From: an uncultured Clostridia bacterium | GTDB lineage: Bacteria > Bacillota > Clostridia > Christensenellales > UBA1242 | Reading direction: 5' to 3' | Length of the DNA: 11,116 bases | Assembly (NCBI GenBank): GCA_946635125.1 | Contig: CAMPBB010000006.1 | Location: 1 to 11,116 of the forward strand | Shown: positions 1-7,566 of the stretch, one piece after another | Numbering within the stretch: the first letter of the stretch is position 1 | Layout: every line of letters starts with the position of its first letter | Position numbers and translations under genes: made by a program | The notes under the pieces: generated by a model | What the model saw: only the letters and a program-made list of their open reading frames with translations | What the model was told of the DNA's origin: nothing | Databases searched by the model: none

Positions 1-117
1 TATTTGGAAAGTTCAGACCACTCATTTTATGTTTATTTAAATGAAGAAACACACAAAGTGAACATTATGTATAAAAGAACTTTTGGTGGTTATGGAATTA
101 TTGAACCAAAATACTAA
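1..117 (+). CDS. C-terminal end of an unrecognised protein (partial, start outside window)
   Basis: Frame 1 is open from the first base to a TAA stop at 115-117 and gives 38 residues. The tail reads KVNIMYKRTFGGYGIIEPKY and is a mix of polar and aromatic residues without a membrane segment. I do not recognise the family. The stop is followed within 60 bases by a strong hairpin terminator, which supports this being the true end of a plus-strand gene rather than a chance open frame. It is convergent with the yycJ-like gene. The fragment is too short to assign a function. Confidence 0.55.
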   Translation, partial: YLESSDHSFYVYLNEETHKVNIMYKRTFGGYGIIEPKY

Positions 118-156
118 TCTGCAAAAATTTGGCATATAATAACAGAAAAATAATGC

Positions 157-223
157 AAAATTAGTAAAAAAAGCACAAAACCATATGTTTTGTGTTTTTT
201 TTATTTTAAATTTTACTAATTTT
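157..223. terminator. Nested bidirectional intrinsic terminator between convergent genes
   Basis: The inner stem is CACAAAAC (174-181) pairing with GTTTTGTG (187-194) around a 5-base loop. It is followed by a run of eight T on the plus strand and preceded by a run of seven A, which gives a U-run on the minus strand. An outer perfect 13-base inverted repeat, AAAATTAGTAAAA (157-169) with TTTTACTAATTTT (211-223), encloses it. The structure serves both the upstream plus-strand gene and the minus-strand yycJ-like gene, whose stop codon at 216-218 lies inside the outer arm. Confidence 0.8.
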
Positions 224-1019
224 TATCTTTAAGTTTAAAAATTTTTGTTGGAGTGTGTTGCATTGCAACTTGAATGTTTATGCTAAAATCATCTTTTGTA
301 ACACCATTTGAAACAAGAACATTATTTAGTGTTTGAATGGCAAGATTTGGTGTGTTGTTTTGTTCGCTCAAATGCCCCAAAATAACTCCACGGGGGTTGA
401 ATCCCAAAAGAGATAAAATAGTTTTTGAACATTCTTCATTGCTGATATGACCATGATTTGAAAGAATTCTTTGTTTAAGTGAATAGGTGTAGTTTGGGTT
501 ATTAAGTAGTGTTTTTATGTCGTGGTTAGATTCAAGCGTTATGAGGTCACTTTCTTTCAAAACTTTCAAAATTTCATCCGTCATGTGCCCCAAATCTGTT
601 GCTGTGCTAAAACGGTTATTTTTTTCAATAACAGAAAAACCAACACAGTGATTTGAATCATGGTCTAGGTCAAATGTTTGAATTGTTGTTCCAAAGATAT
701 TAAAATCTTTGCCGTTAAATTCAATTTCACAGTTAACAGGAATTGTTTGTGCTTTTTCATCAATCATTGCCCAAGAATCTTTGTGAGCAAAAACTTTTGT
801 GTTATATGTTTTAACAAACTGCCCCAAGCCCTTAATGTGGTCGCTGTGCTCATGTGTTATCAAAATTGCATCAATAGAAGAGGGGTTAACTCCAATTAAA
901 GTCAACCTGTTTTCAAGTTCTTTTTTGCTAAGTCCAGCATCAATTAAAAGTTTTGCATCTTCTGTTTCAACATAAGTTGAATTTCCTTTGCTGCCACTTG
1001 CCAAAACACAAACACGCAT
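216..1019 (-). CDS. yycJ: YycJ/WalJ-like metallo-beta-lactamase fold hydrolase
   Basis: The product has 267 residues, the usual size for the YycJ/WalJ (VicX) family of cytoplasmic MBL-fold enzymes. The N-terminus VCVLASGSKGNSTYV is typical of the family. Metal ligands are visible: THEHSDH (H56, H58, D60, H61), D142 in TATDLGH and H216 in LGHLSEQNN, with H189 in SNHGH also conserved. Family members are linked to the WalRK cell-wall system, and nuclease activity has been reported for some; the substrate here is inferred only. In Bacillus the gene sits downstream of walRK, but here it stands alone, convergent with an unknown gene and divergent from spoIIE. The ATG start at 1017-1019 is preceded by a clear AAGGAG ribosome binding site (complement of 1026-1031). 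No residue essential to the fold appears missing. Confidence 0.88.
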   Translation of the reverse strand: MRVCVLASGSKGNSTYVETEDAKLLIDAGLSKKELENRLTLIGVNPSSIDAILITHEHSDHIKGLGQFVKTYNTKVFAHKDSWAMIDEKAQTIPVNCEIEFNGKDFNIFGTTIQTFDLDHDSNHCVGFSVIEKNNRFSTATDLGHMTDEILKVLKESDLITLESNHDIKTLLNNPNYTYSLKQRILSNHGHISNEECSKTILSLLGFNPRGVILGHLSEQNNTPNLAIQTLNNVLVSNGVTKDDFSINIQVAMQHTPTKIFKLKDKN

Positions 1020-1069
1020 TTTTTTCTCCTTATTGTTTAATTTTAGCTTAAAACGATTAAAAAAGCAAG

Positions 1070-1099
1070 TTTATAATCAAAATCTTCATTTTTAAACAA
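1070..1099 (-). promoter_or_regulatory. Possible sigma-A type promoter of the yycJ-like gene
   Basis: On the minus strand TTGTTT (complement of 1094-1099), an 18-base spacer and TATAAA (complement of 1070-1075) lie about 50 bases upstream of the start. The -10 matches 5 of 6 consensus bases, but the -35 matches only 3 of 6. In AT-rich DNA this is suggestive, not proof. Confidence 0.35.
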
Positions 1100-1121
1100 A
1101 AAAACATATCTTTAATTTTAT

Positions 1122-1156
1122 TTCAACATTTTATTTTGCCTTAAAAGATTTATAAT
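1122..1156 (+). promoter_or_regulatory. Possible spoIIE promoter: TATAAT with a distant 0A-like box
   Basis: A perfect TATAAT lies at 1151-1156, about 22 bases before the ATG at 1178. No TTGACA-like element sits at the usual 16-18 base spacing. About 21 bases upstream is TTCAACATT (1122-1130), which matches 6 of 9 positions of the Spo0A box TTYGACAAA. In Bacillus, spoIIE and spoIIG promoters are Spo0A-activated and have unusually long spacers, so the layout is suggestive. The box match is weak. Confidence 0.35.
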
Positions 1157-1177
1157 CACTTGTGGGTGATTTTTTGT

Positions 1178-3457
1178 ATGTCAAAAAGAGTTGTTTACAG
1201 TTCAATAAAATATTTTTTATTTTTTGTTTTATTTTATCTATTTAGTGTTGCAGACATTCATGGAATAAAACCATTTGCCTTTGGAATGCTTTTTGCCCTT
1301 GTTTGGTGCAATCAAAAAATATACATAATAACTCCGTTATATTTGCTGGCGGGGTGTCTTGCGTGTTGTTCAGTTAATAGTGTTATTTCATTAAGTGCAA
1401 CTTGTTTTGTTTTTGTGATGTTTTATTTTCTTCACAAAAAGTTTAAAAAGCCATTAAATAAAACTTTAATTGGCTTGTATGCTTTTTTGTCACAAGGAGT
1501 TCACTTGTTTTTAAACAGTGGAAACGGAGATGTGTTTTTTAAGGCTGTTTGCGAACTTGTTTTGGGCATTATTTGTTTGTATGCATATTTATTTTTATTT
1601 CAAAGCTTGCTAACCCGTGGATTAAAACGAAAATTTTTGCTTGATGAAGCCATATGTGCTGGCGTTTTCTGTGTTGCTTTGGGGGTTTCTTTTTGTTCTG
1701 TTTGGGATTATAATGGGCTTATTTCAAAGTTTTTATGTGTGTTTGTTTCTTTTGTTATGTCATTATTTTTATCTCCACAAGTCAGCATGCCGTTTTGCTC
1801 ACTAATTGGGGTTGGGAGCATGATGATTGATGGCGACCCAACAATGTTTGTTTTGCTGTCAATGATGTCTGTTATTTTGTTGTTAACATCAAAATCAAAA
1901 AGAATTTTTAGTGTTTTTGGGGTTTTGCTCATTGATGTTTTCACAAATTTATATTTGTTTAATTATTATAGCATTTATTTGTTTCTTCCAACAATTGCCA
2001 CTTGCATCCTTGTTTTATGTTTTCCACAAAAAACAATACAAAAAATTAGAAACGCAATCATAACAAAAACTCAAGAATTTTCTGTTAGAGAACTGGTTAA
2101 CAGCACAAGGCACGAATTGGTTAAAAAACTATATAAAACAGAAGTTGTTTTTAAAGAGATGCAAAACATTTATCTAAACATGAACAAAAGTCACTTTGGA
2201 AAAGATGAAGCATTAGATTATGTGTTAAATAGGCTAAATCAAAACATTTGTCAAAAGTGTTCAAAGAAGGCTTCTTGTCCGCTTGGTGCAATTATGCAAA
2301 CAGACAATGAATTAAAAACTCTTGTGGCTCTTTCAGTTTCAAGGGGGAAGGTTGGAGTTTGTGATGTGTCTTCAAGAATTATGAAAAATTGCGGGAAAGT
2401 TCCAATTTTAATAAATGAAATAAACACACTATCAAAAGAGTTTTGCCAATCTTCTTTAATAAACTCAACAGCACAAAGTTTTAGGCAAGTTGCAGCCGAT
2501 CAACTTGGTGGAACTGTTGATGTGTTAAAAAGACTGGAAGCAGACATTAACAAAACGGTGAGTTTTGATGTTTCTTTGGAAGAAAAAATTGTTGAAGAGC
2601 TTGGTCTTATTGGTCTTACTTGTGTTGAGTGTGTTGTGCTTTTTGAAGAAGAGAACATAAAAAGTGTTTTTCTTTGCGTTTTAAACAAAAAATTTAACAA
2701 AGGAGAACTTGAAAAATGTGTTTCTAGCATAACAAAAACAAAAATGAGTTTGTTTGAAACTTTTCCATCAAAAAGGCCGGGGTATTTGGAAATTAAGTTA
2801 CATGAAAGTTTTGCATACAACATTTCATATGGAGTAAGTCAAAAAACAAAATATAACAGTCCAGTTAGTGGTGACACTTATTCAGCCATAAAGTTAAACG
2901 ACCAAAATGTTTTTATGTCAATTTGTGATGGAATGGGAAGTGGAAAACAAGCAAAAAGTTTGAGTGAACTTTCACTTAACCTTGTTGAAAAATTTTATGA
3001 AGCAGGATTTGATGACAATTTGATTTTAAACAATGTGAACAAACTGTTGTCGCTTAGAAATGAAGATAGTTTTAGTGCGCTTGACATTTGCTGTTTTAAT
3101 CTTTTGAATGGAACTTGCAGTCTAATAAAAATTGGTGCAAGCATAGGATTTTTAAAACTTTGTGATGAAACAAAAATTATTGAAACCTCAGCACTTCCTC
3201 TTGGAATTGTTGAAAACATTGTTCCAAGCACAAAGAGTTTTGCATTAAATGATGGAGACATGGTCATTCTTTTAAGTGATGGCGTTGTTGATGCTTGGGA
3301 AGACATCACAAAACTAAAAGACTTAATTAACAACATTGAAACAAAAAATCCACAGGTTTTGGCAGACATTATTTTAAGGGAAACTTTGTCATTAACTCAA
3401 AATTATGCAGAAGACGACATGACTGTTTTGGTTGGAAAAATATGGAAAAAAATTTAG
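1178..3457 (+). CDS. spoIIE: Stage II sporulation protein E (SpoIIE), membrane-bound PP2C serine phosphatase
   Basis: SpoIIE dephosphorylates the anti-anti-sigma factor SpoIIAA, which releases sigma-F in the forespore; it also associates with the polar division septum. The product is 759 residues, somewhat shorter than the roughly 830 of Bacillus. Residues 1-290 hold about ten hydrophobic helices. The middle carries a Cys cluster, C358-x2-C361-x5-C367, as in the family, then helical regulatory sequence. The PP2C domain occupies about residues 530-759, with metal-binding motifs SGD (D566), DGMGSG (D584), SDGV (D701) and EDDMT (D746, D747) all present. The frame stays open up to a TTG at 1160, but that lies just after TATAAT. 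The ATG at 1178 has a GGTGAT Shine-Dalgarno element (1165-1170) 7 bases upstream and is preferred. tilS follows, as is common in Firmicutes. Its presence implies a spore-forming lineage. Confidence 0.95.
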   Translation: MSKRVVYSSIKYFLFFVLFYLFSVADIHGIKPFAFGMLFALVWCNQKIYIITPLYLLAGCLACCSVNSVISLSATCFVFVMFYFLHKKFKKPLNKTLIGLYAFLSQGVHLFLNSGNGDVFFKAVCELVLGIICLYAYLFLFQSLLTRGLKRKFLLDEAICAGVFCVALGVSFCSVWDYNGLISKFLCVFVSFVMSLFLSPQVSMPFCSLIGVGSMMIDGDPTMFVLLSMMSVILLLTSKSKRIFSVFGVLLIDVFTNLYLFNYYSIYLFLPTIATCILVLCFPQKTIQKIRNAIITKTQEFSVRELVNSTRHELVKKLYKTEVVFKEMQNIYLNMNKSHFGKDEALDYVLNRLNQNICQKCSKKASCPLGAIMQTDNELKTLVALSVSRGKVGVCDVSSRIMKNCGKVPILINEINTLSKEFCQSSLINSTAQSFRQVAADQLGGTVDVLKRLEADINKTVSFDVSLEEKIVEELGLIGLTCVECVVLFEEENIKSVFLCVLNKKFNKGELEKCVSSITKTKMSLFETFPSKRPGYLEIKLHESFAYNISYGVSQKTKYNSPVSGDTYSAIKLNDQNVFMSICDGMGSGKQAKSLSELSLNLVEKFYEAGFDDNLILNNVNKLLSLRNEDSFSALDICCFNLLNGTCSLIKIGASIGFLKLCDETKIIETSALPLGIVENIVPSTKSFALNDGDMVILLSDGVVDAWEDITKLKDLINNIETKNPQVLADIILRETLSLTQNYAEDDMTVLVGKIWKKI

Positions 3458-3534
3458 TTTTGCAAAAAAATCGTTAATTTTTTGCTGATTTTGTGTTAAA
3501 ATATGTTGTTTTTTCACATTTTTTTAAAACACTA

Positions 3535-3563
3535 TTGATATTTTTTTTGTTTTGTTATATAAT
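3535..3563 (+). promoter_or_regulatory. Sigma-A type promoter upstream of tilS
   Basis: TTGATA (3535-3540), exactly 17 bases, then TATAAT (3558-3563). This is the best housekeeping promoter match in the window. The predicted transcript start near 3570 leaves a leader of about 23 bases containing the AGAGG ribosome binding site at 3581-3585. It lets tilS be expressed in growing cells independently of spoIIE, whose end is not followed by a convincing terminator. Confidence 0.75.
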
Positions 3564-3592
3564 TTTGTTAAGAAATTTTAAGAGGATAACTT

Positions 3593-4942
3593 ATGGAAAA
3601 AGTTTTGGATTTAATAAAAGATAAAAAAATGTTTAGTCCAGGGAATGTTGTTGGGGTTGCTGTTAGTGGTGGGTCAGACTCAATGGCTCTTCTTCATTTT
3701 TTGGTTTCAAACAAAGATGTGTTTGATATTGATGTTATGGCAATTCATGTTGACCACAACACAAGGGAAAATGATTTAAGAGATGCAATTTTTGTTGAAG
3801 ACTATTGCAAACAAAACAGAATAAAGTTTTATAAGTTTAAGGTTGAAGCGTTAACACTTATGAAGCAAAAAGGAATGAGCATGGAAGAAGCTTGCAGAGA
3901 AGCAAGATTTTCTGTTTTTGAAAACTTAAAGAAGAAGGGGCTTGTTGACAAACTTGCCATAGCTCATCACTTAAACGACCAAGCAGAAACAGTTCTTCTT
4001 CACATTTTAAGAGGGTCGGGTCTTAATGGTGCAAGCGGCATGCAATACATAAGAGATGATTTTTATGTTAGACCATTTTTGGATATAACCAAAGAAGAAA
4101 TTCTTTCTTATGTTTATGAAAATCAAATTCCTTTTGTTGAAGATGAAACAAATGTTGACACAAAGATTTCAAGAAATTTGTTAAGACAAAAAATATTGCC
4201 AGAACTTCGAAAAGTTTGGACTAATGTTGATGAAAATTTGTGTAACTTTGCAAAAATTTGCCGTGAAGACGACCAAACAATTCGCTCACTTATGAATTTT
4301 GATGCTGTTAGTTTCGAAAAAGATGTTGCAAAAATTCCACTTTCATATTTTTCTTATTCACAAAGCTTTGTTGGAAGACTAATCTTGGATTGCATACAAA
4401 AAATTGGTAACGCCCAAGATGTTTCAAAAAAACACATAGACATGATTTGCGATTTTGCTAGGTCTGGGCAAAACGGGAGCAGAATTAGTTTACCAAACAA
4501 CATAACATGCTTTAAGGAATATGAGTTCATAACTCTTGCTGTAAAAAAGCCAAAACTTGAAGTTGCAACAGAATGGAAGTTTAAAAAGGGTGTTACAAGG
4601 GTTGGAGATTATGGAACAATTCATGTGAAAAAGATTTCGGACAGAAGTCAAAAAACAATTGGTGGACTTTTGGTTGACATAGACAAAATCCCTCAAAACG
4701 CTGTGTGGCGTTTTAGAAGAGAGGGTGACTTTATTGAAAAGTTTGGTGGCGGAATTGTTAAACTTAAAAAATATTTAACAGACAAGAAAATTCCATTAAG
4801 ACTTCGAGACTTTTTGCCAGTTTTATGTAGCGGAATGGAAGTTTTGGCTGTTGCCAATGTGGACATTTCTGAAAGCCTTAAAATTGATGAAAAAACAAAA
4901 AACATTGCTCTCATCACTTTTAACCTAAAAAATTGGGTATAA
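3593..4942 (+). CDS. tilS: tRNA(Ile)-lysidine synthase TilS
   Basis: TilS uses ATP and lysine to convert C34 of the CAU-anticodon tRNA-Ile to lysidine, so that the tRNA reads AUA and is charged with Ile rather than Met. The product has 449 residues, full length for the three-domain Gram-positive form. The N-terminal PP-loop ATPase motif is SGGSDS (25-30). Further family motifs are HVDHNTREN (52-60), AHHLNDQAETVLLH (124-137) and DETNVDTKISRNLLR (184-198). A TilS C-terminal domain covers about 360-449, including WRFRREGDF from residue 372 and KKYLTDKKIPLRLRD. The ATG at 3593 has AGAGG 7 bases upstream. Lying after spoIIE is conserved in Firmicutes, but hprT and ftsH, which often follow, are not here. 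The window is AUA-rich, consistent with need for this enzyme. Confidence 0.96.
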   Translation: MEKVLDLIKDKKMFSPGNVVGVAVSGGSDSMALLHFLVSNKDVFDIDVMAIHVDHNTRENDLRDAIFVEDYCKQNRIKFYKFKVEALTLMKQKGMSMEEACREARFSVFENLKKKGLVDKLAIAHHLNDQAETVLLHILRGSGLNGASGMQYIRDDFYVRPFLDITKEEILSYVYENQIPFVEDETNVDTKISRNLLRQKILPELRKVWTNVDENLCNFAKICREDDQTIRSLMNFDAVSFEKDVAKIPLSYFSYSQSFVGRLILDCIQKIGNAQDVSKKHIDMICDFARSGQNGSRISLPNNITCFKEYEFITLAVKKPKLEVATEWKFKKGVTRVGDYGTIHVKKISDRSQKTIGGLLVDIDKIPQNAVWRFRREGDFIEKFGGGIVKLKKYLTDKKIPLRLRDFLPVLCSGMEVLAVANVDISESLKIDEKTKNIALITFNLKNWV

Positions 4943-4955
4943 AGCCCAATTTTTT
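4927..4955 (+). terminator. Intrinsic terminator overlapping the tilS stop codon
   Basis: AAATTGGG (4930-4937) pairs with CCCAATTT (4945-4952), extendable by three A-T pairs on the outside, with a 7-base loop. The tilS stop TAA (4940-4942) is in the loop, so the left arm codes for the last residues of TilS. The T-run is partly used in the stem and is followed by GG and six more T, so strength is moderate. Confidence 0.65.
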
Positions 4956-4965
4956 GGTTTTTTCT

Positions 4966-4994
4966 TTGACAAATCACAAAATGTTTGTTAAACT
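4966..4994 (+). promoter_or_regulatory. Promoter of the flippase-like gene and trpS
   Basis: A perfect TTGACA (4966-4971), 17 bases, then TAAACT (4989-4994) preceded by TG, i.e. an extended -10 (TGTTAAACT). It follows directly after the tilS terminator. The predicted transcript start near 5001 lies downstream of the TTG at 4985, arguing against that codon as the start. The same TTTGTTAAACT string recurs before the gene at 7567. Confidence 0.55.
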
Positions 4995-5029
4995 CATATA
5001 TAGTAAAAACTAGGGGGAGAGTGCTGAAA

Positions 5030-6439
5030 GTGGATGAGCAAAAAAATGAGCTTGAAGCTAATTTAGTCCAAAAAAACTATGGCATAAAACAAGCCATGGT
5101 TTTTAAGAAAGCAAAAATTTCCCCATTTCACTTATATGAACTATTAAAAACAAAAACATTCCATCACAAGAAATTCTATGAACAAGTTGTTGCAATGCCA
5201 GACCCTAAAAAAGATGTAATGTCAAAAGACATTGTTGAAAAGTCTAACGCAGCAGTTAAAGAACAACGAGGAAAGAAAAAAAGATGGCTCAGCACAATTT
5301 TTATGCTTGTTAACTTTGGAATTGTTGTTGGAATTCTTTTGTGGAACTTTTTGGGAACAAAAGAACCACTAAGTTTGGGGGATTTGCTTTCTTCAAAAAT
5401 TAACTGGTTATGGCTTTTGTTTTGCGTGTTATTATTTTTTGCTTTATTTATTGCCGATGCGTTTGCGGTTTACACGCTAATTTTTTGCAAAACAAAACGG
5501 TCAAGACCATTTTTGAGTTACAAATCTCACGCAATGTGCCGTTTTTATGATAGCATAACACCGCTTTCAACAGGTGGGCAACCATTCCAAGTTTATTATC
5601 TTTCCAAAAGAGGGGTGAGTGCTGGAACGGCAACAAGTGTTCCAATCGCAAAATATTTGTATGCACAATTTTTTAATGTTATTTTTATGGCTTTAGTGCT
5701 AATACTTCAACATAATTACATCATAACATTGTCGCCATTTATGTTAACACTTTGTTATATTGGTTTTGCAATTATGGTTGTTATGTTTGGCTCAATTATG
5801 TTTTTGTCTTTTTCAAAAAAAGTTGCACCGGCGTGCACAATTGGAATCTTGAAACTTTTGCATAAAATGAAAATTGTGAAAGACTATCGAAAGTCTTTCG
5901 TGAAAGTGATGAGAACTGTTAGAGAATACATTGTCACCATGAGGCAGTTCATTAAAAATGGATGGGTGAGCCTTGGAATGCTTATTTCAAGAGGATTAAC
6001 ATTTTTGTTTAGCTATTCAATTCCATTTTTTGTGTATGCAGTTTTCATGCCACTTGAAGCAGGCACATGGTTTAACATATATGTTCAGTTGTTCACCATT
6101 GCTGTTGTAACAGACTTGGCGTGCAGTTTTATGCCTCTTCCAGGTGGAACAGGAATGGCAGAAATTTCGTTTGCTGTTTTATTCTCTTCATTTTTCGTTG
6201 TTGGGGGGTCAGAAGCACTTGTTCCATGGGCACTTCTTCTTTGGAGAATTCTCACATATTATGGAATTTTACTTCAAGGTATTTTGATTATGTTTTATGA
6301 TTATTTAATTGGAAACAGAAAAGTGAAGCCCCTTTTGGAAAGATTTAAAAGAGAAGATGAAAACAGAAAACTGTTAAATGAGAAAAAACAACCCATCAAA
6401 GTTGTTGACAAAAAAACAAAGAAAGGAGATAAAAAATGA
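5030..6439 (+). CDS. Flippase-like integral membrane protein, lysylphosphatidylglycerol synthase TM-domain family (YbhN/UPF0104)
   Basis: From GTG 5030 the product has 469 residues. Residues 1-80 are soluble and highly charged. About 86-440 contain roughly eight membrane helices with the family signatures FYDSITPLSTGGQPFQVYYL (residues 172-191) and PLPGGTGMAE (about 369-378). The Lys-rich tail is cytosolic. The fold matches the membrane half of MprF, which translocates aminoacylated lipids, but there is no aminoacyl-transferase domain, so this is a transporter-like subunit or stand-alone flippase of unknown lipid. The frame is open back to TTG 4985. The ribosome binding site GGGGGAG (5013-5019) favours GTG 5030; GTG 5021 would be only one base away. 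The stop overlaps the trpS start (ATGA, 6436-6439), implying co-transcription and translational coupling. Substrate cannot be told from sequence. Confidence 0.85.
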   Translation: MDEQKNELEANLVQKNYGIKQAMVFKKAKISPFHLYELLKTKTFHHKKFYEQVVAMPDPKKDVMSKDIVEKSNAAVKEQRGKKKRWLSTIFMLVNFGIVVGILLWNFLGTKEPLSLGDLLSSKINWLWLLFCVLLFFALFIADAFAVYTLIFCKTKRSRPFLSYKSHAMCRFYDSITPLSTGGQPFQVYYLSKRGVSAGTATSVPIAKYLYAQFFNVIFMALVLILQHNYIITLSPFMLTLCYIGFAIMVVMFGSIMFLSFSKKVAPACTIGILKLLHKMKIVKDYRKSFVKVMRTVREYIVTMRQFIKNGWVSLGMLISRGLTFLFSYSIPFFVYAVFMPLEAGTWFNIYVQLFTIAVVTDLACSFMPLPGGTGMAEISFAVLFSSFFVVGGSEALVPWALLLWRILTYYGILLQGILIMFYDYLIGNRKVKPLLERFKREDENRKLLNEKKQPIKVVDKKTKKGDKK

Positions 6440-7422
6440 AAGACAAACTATACACAGCAGCAAAACCAACAGGAAGATTAACTCTTGGAAACTATGTTGG
6501 AGCTGTTGACAATTGGCTTAAAATGCAAGAAGAATATGATTCCATTTTTTGTGTTGCGGACCTTCACTCATTAACTGTTTTGGTTGATCCAAAAGAACTA
6601 AAAGACAACAGTTATGCTGTTATGGCAAACTATCTTGCTTGTGGGTTGGACCCAAAAAAGTGCACACTTTACTTTCAGTCACAAATTCCAGCGCACCCAG
6701 AACTTTGCTGGCTTTTGGATTGCATAACATCAATGGGTGAAGCAAGCAGAATGACTGCTTACAAAGAAAAGGCACAAAACAAAAACAATGTTTCTGTTGG
6801 ACTTTTTAACTATCCAATGCTTATGGCTGCCGACATTTTGCTATATGATGCAAAATATGTTCCAATTGGAGAAGATCAAAGGCAACACCTTGAACTTGCA
6901 AGAAATCTCGCCATTAGGTTTAACAACAAATATGGAGAAACTTTTGTTGTGCCACAAGGCGTATATCAAAAAGTTGGTGCAAAAATATATAATCTTCAAA
7001 ACCCATTAAAGAAAATGAGTAAAAGTGATTTTGATAACTCTGGAAACATTTTGCTTGAAGACAGCCTTGATGAAATTAAAAAGAAAATCAAAAGAGCGGT
7101 TACCGACAGTGATTCAAAAATTATTTATGACCCAGAAAACAAACCAGGGGTATCAAACCTTTTGTCTATTTACTCAGTTTTAACAAAACAAAACATGAAA
7201 TCATGTGAAGCATTTTTTGAAGGCAAGAATTATGGAGCTTTAAAAAATGAAGTAACAAATGCGGTTATCAGTGTTATTGAGCCAATTCAAGAAAAGTTTA
7301 AGTTCTATATGAACAACAAAGACGAGATTGAAAACATTGCAAAAGAAGGTGCAGAAAAAATTAGAGCACAGGCAGAGAAAAAAGTTAAACTCGTCAAAGA
7401 AAAAATGGGATTATTATTTTAG
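6436..7422 (+). CDS. trpS: Tryptophanyl-tRNA synthetase TrpS
   Basis: This class I aminoacyl-tRNA synthetase charges tRNA-Trp with tryptophan using ATP. The 328-residue length is typical of bacterial enzymes. The HIGH-equivalent motif is PTGRLTLGNY (11-20), with Thr in place of the first His as in other TrpS proteins. The tryptophan-pocket region GLFNYPMLMAADILLY (122-137) and PIGEDQRQHLELAR (143-156) are intact, and KMSKS is at 193-197. The ATG at 6436 overlaps the preceding stop (ATGA) and has AAAGGAG (6422-6428) 7 bases upstream, inside the previous gene. No T-box leader is present, because the gene has no leader of its own and the upstream promoter region is short. A strong terminator follows, making this the last gene of a two-gene operon. 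Confidence 0.97.
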   Translation: MKDKLYTAAKPTGRLTLGNYVGAVDNWLKMQEEYDSIFCVADLHSLTVLVDPKELKDNSYAVMANYLACGLDPKKCTLYFQSQIPAHPELCWLLDCITSMGEASRMTAYKEKAQNKNNVSVGLFNYPMLMAADILLYDAKYVPIGEDQRQHLELARNLAIRFNNKYGETFVVPQGVYQKVGAKIYNLQNPLKKMSKSDFDNSGNILLEDSLDEIKKKIKRAVTDSDSKIIYDPENKPGVSNLLSIYSVLTKQNMKSCEAFFEGKNYGALKNEVTNAVISVIEPIQEKFKFYMNNKDEIENIAKEGAEKIRAQAEKKVKLVKEKMGLLF

Positions 7423-7478
7423 TCAAGTTTTTTTGACTCAAAAACAAGAATATGTGTTTAAAACATGATAAAAAAAGC

Positions 7479-7510
7479 AAAAAAGTATATCGAGTTGATA
7501 TACTTTTTTT
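7479..7510 (+). terminator. Strong intrinsic terminator after trpS
   Basis: AAAAAAGTATATC (7479-7491) pairs perfectly with GATATACTTTTTT (7497-7509) around the 5-base loop GAGTT. A T-run closes the stem. It lies 57 bases after the trpS stop and just before the promoter of the next gene, separating the two transcription units. Confidence 0.85.
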
Positions 7511-7512
7511 GT

Positions 7513-7542
7513 TTGACTTTTTGCGTCCTTATTTGTTAAACT
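7513..7542 (+). promoter_or_regulatory. Promoter of the acidic tail-anchored protein gene
   Basis: TTGACT (7513-7518), an 18-base spacer and TAAACT (7537-7542) preceded by TG (extended -10, TGTTAAACT). It begins 3 bases after the trpS terminator. The predicted start near 7549 leaves a short leader with a weak GGGAAG ribosome binding site (7556-7561) before the ATG at 7567. Confidence 0.55.
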
Positions 7543-7566
7543 TAAAAAAAATAATGGGAAGTTTTT

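Noticed and set aside
1154..1171. Inverted repeat AATCAC/GTGATT followed by T-run
   Set aside because: It looks like a short terminator, but no plus-strand gene ends upstream and the right arm is the spoIIE ribosome site. Only 6 pairs.
1160..1177. TTG (1160) or GTG (1166) as the spoIIE start
   Set aside because: They directly follow the TATAAT and lack a ribosome site, while ATG 1178 has GGTGAT at 7 bases.
3462..3485. Hairpin GCAAAAAA/TTTTTTGC after spoIIE
   Set aside because: Nearly all A-T pairs with no T-run after it; chance pairing is likely, so I do not call a terminator.
4985..5029. TTG 4985 or GTG 5021 as the start of the flippase-like gene
   Set aside because: 4985 lies upstream of the predicted transcript start and of the GGGGGAG site; 5021 is only one base after that site.
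4943..5029. T-box or other riboswitch controlling trpS
   Set aside because: The space is under 90 bases, holds a promoter, and shows no T-box antiterminator motif (TGGNACCGCG-like).
7421..7438. AGTCAA/TTGACT hairpin at the trpS stop
   Set aside because: No T-run follows, and a far stronger terminator is present at 7479-7510.
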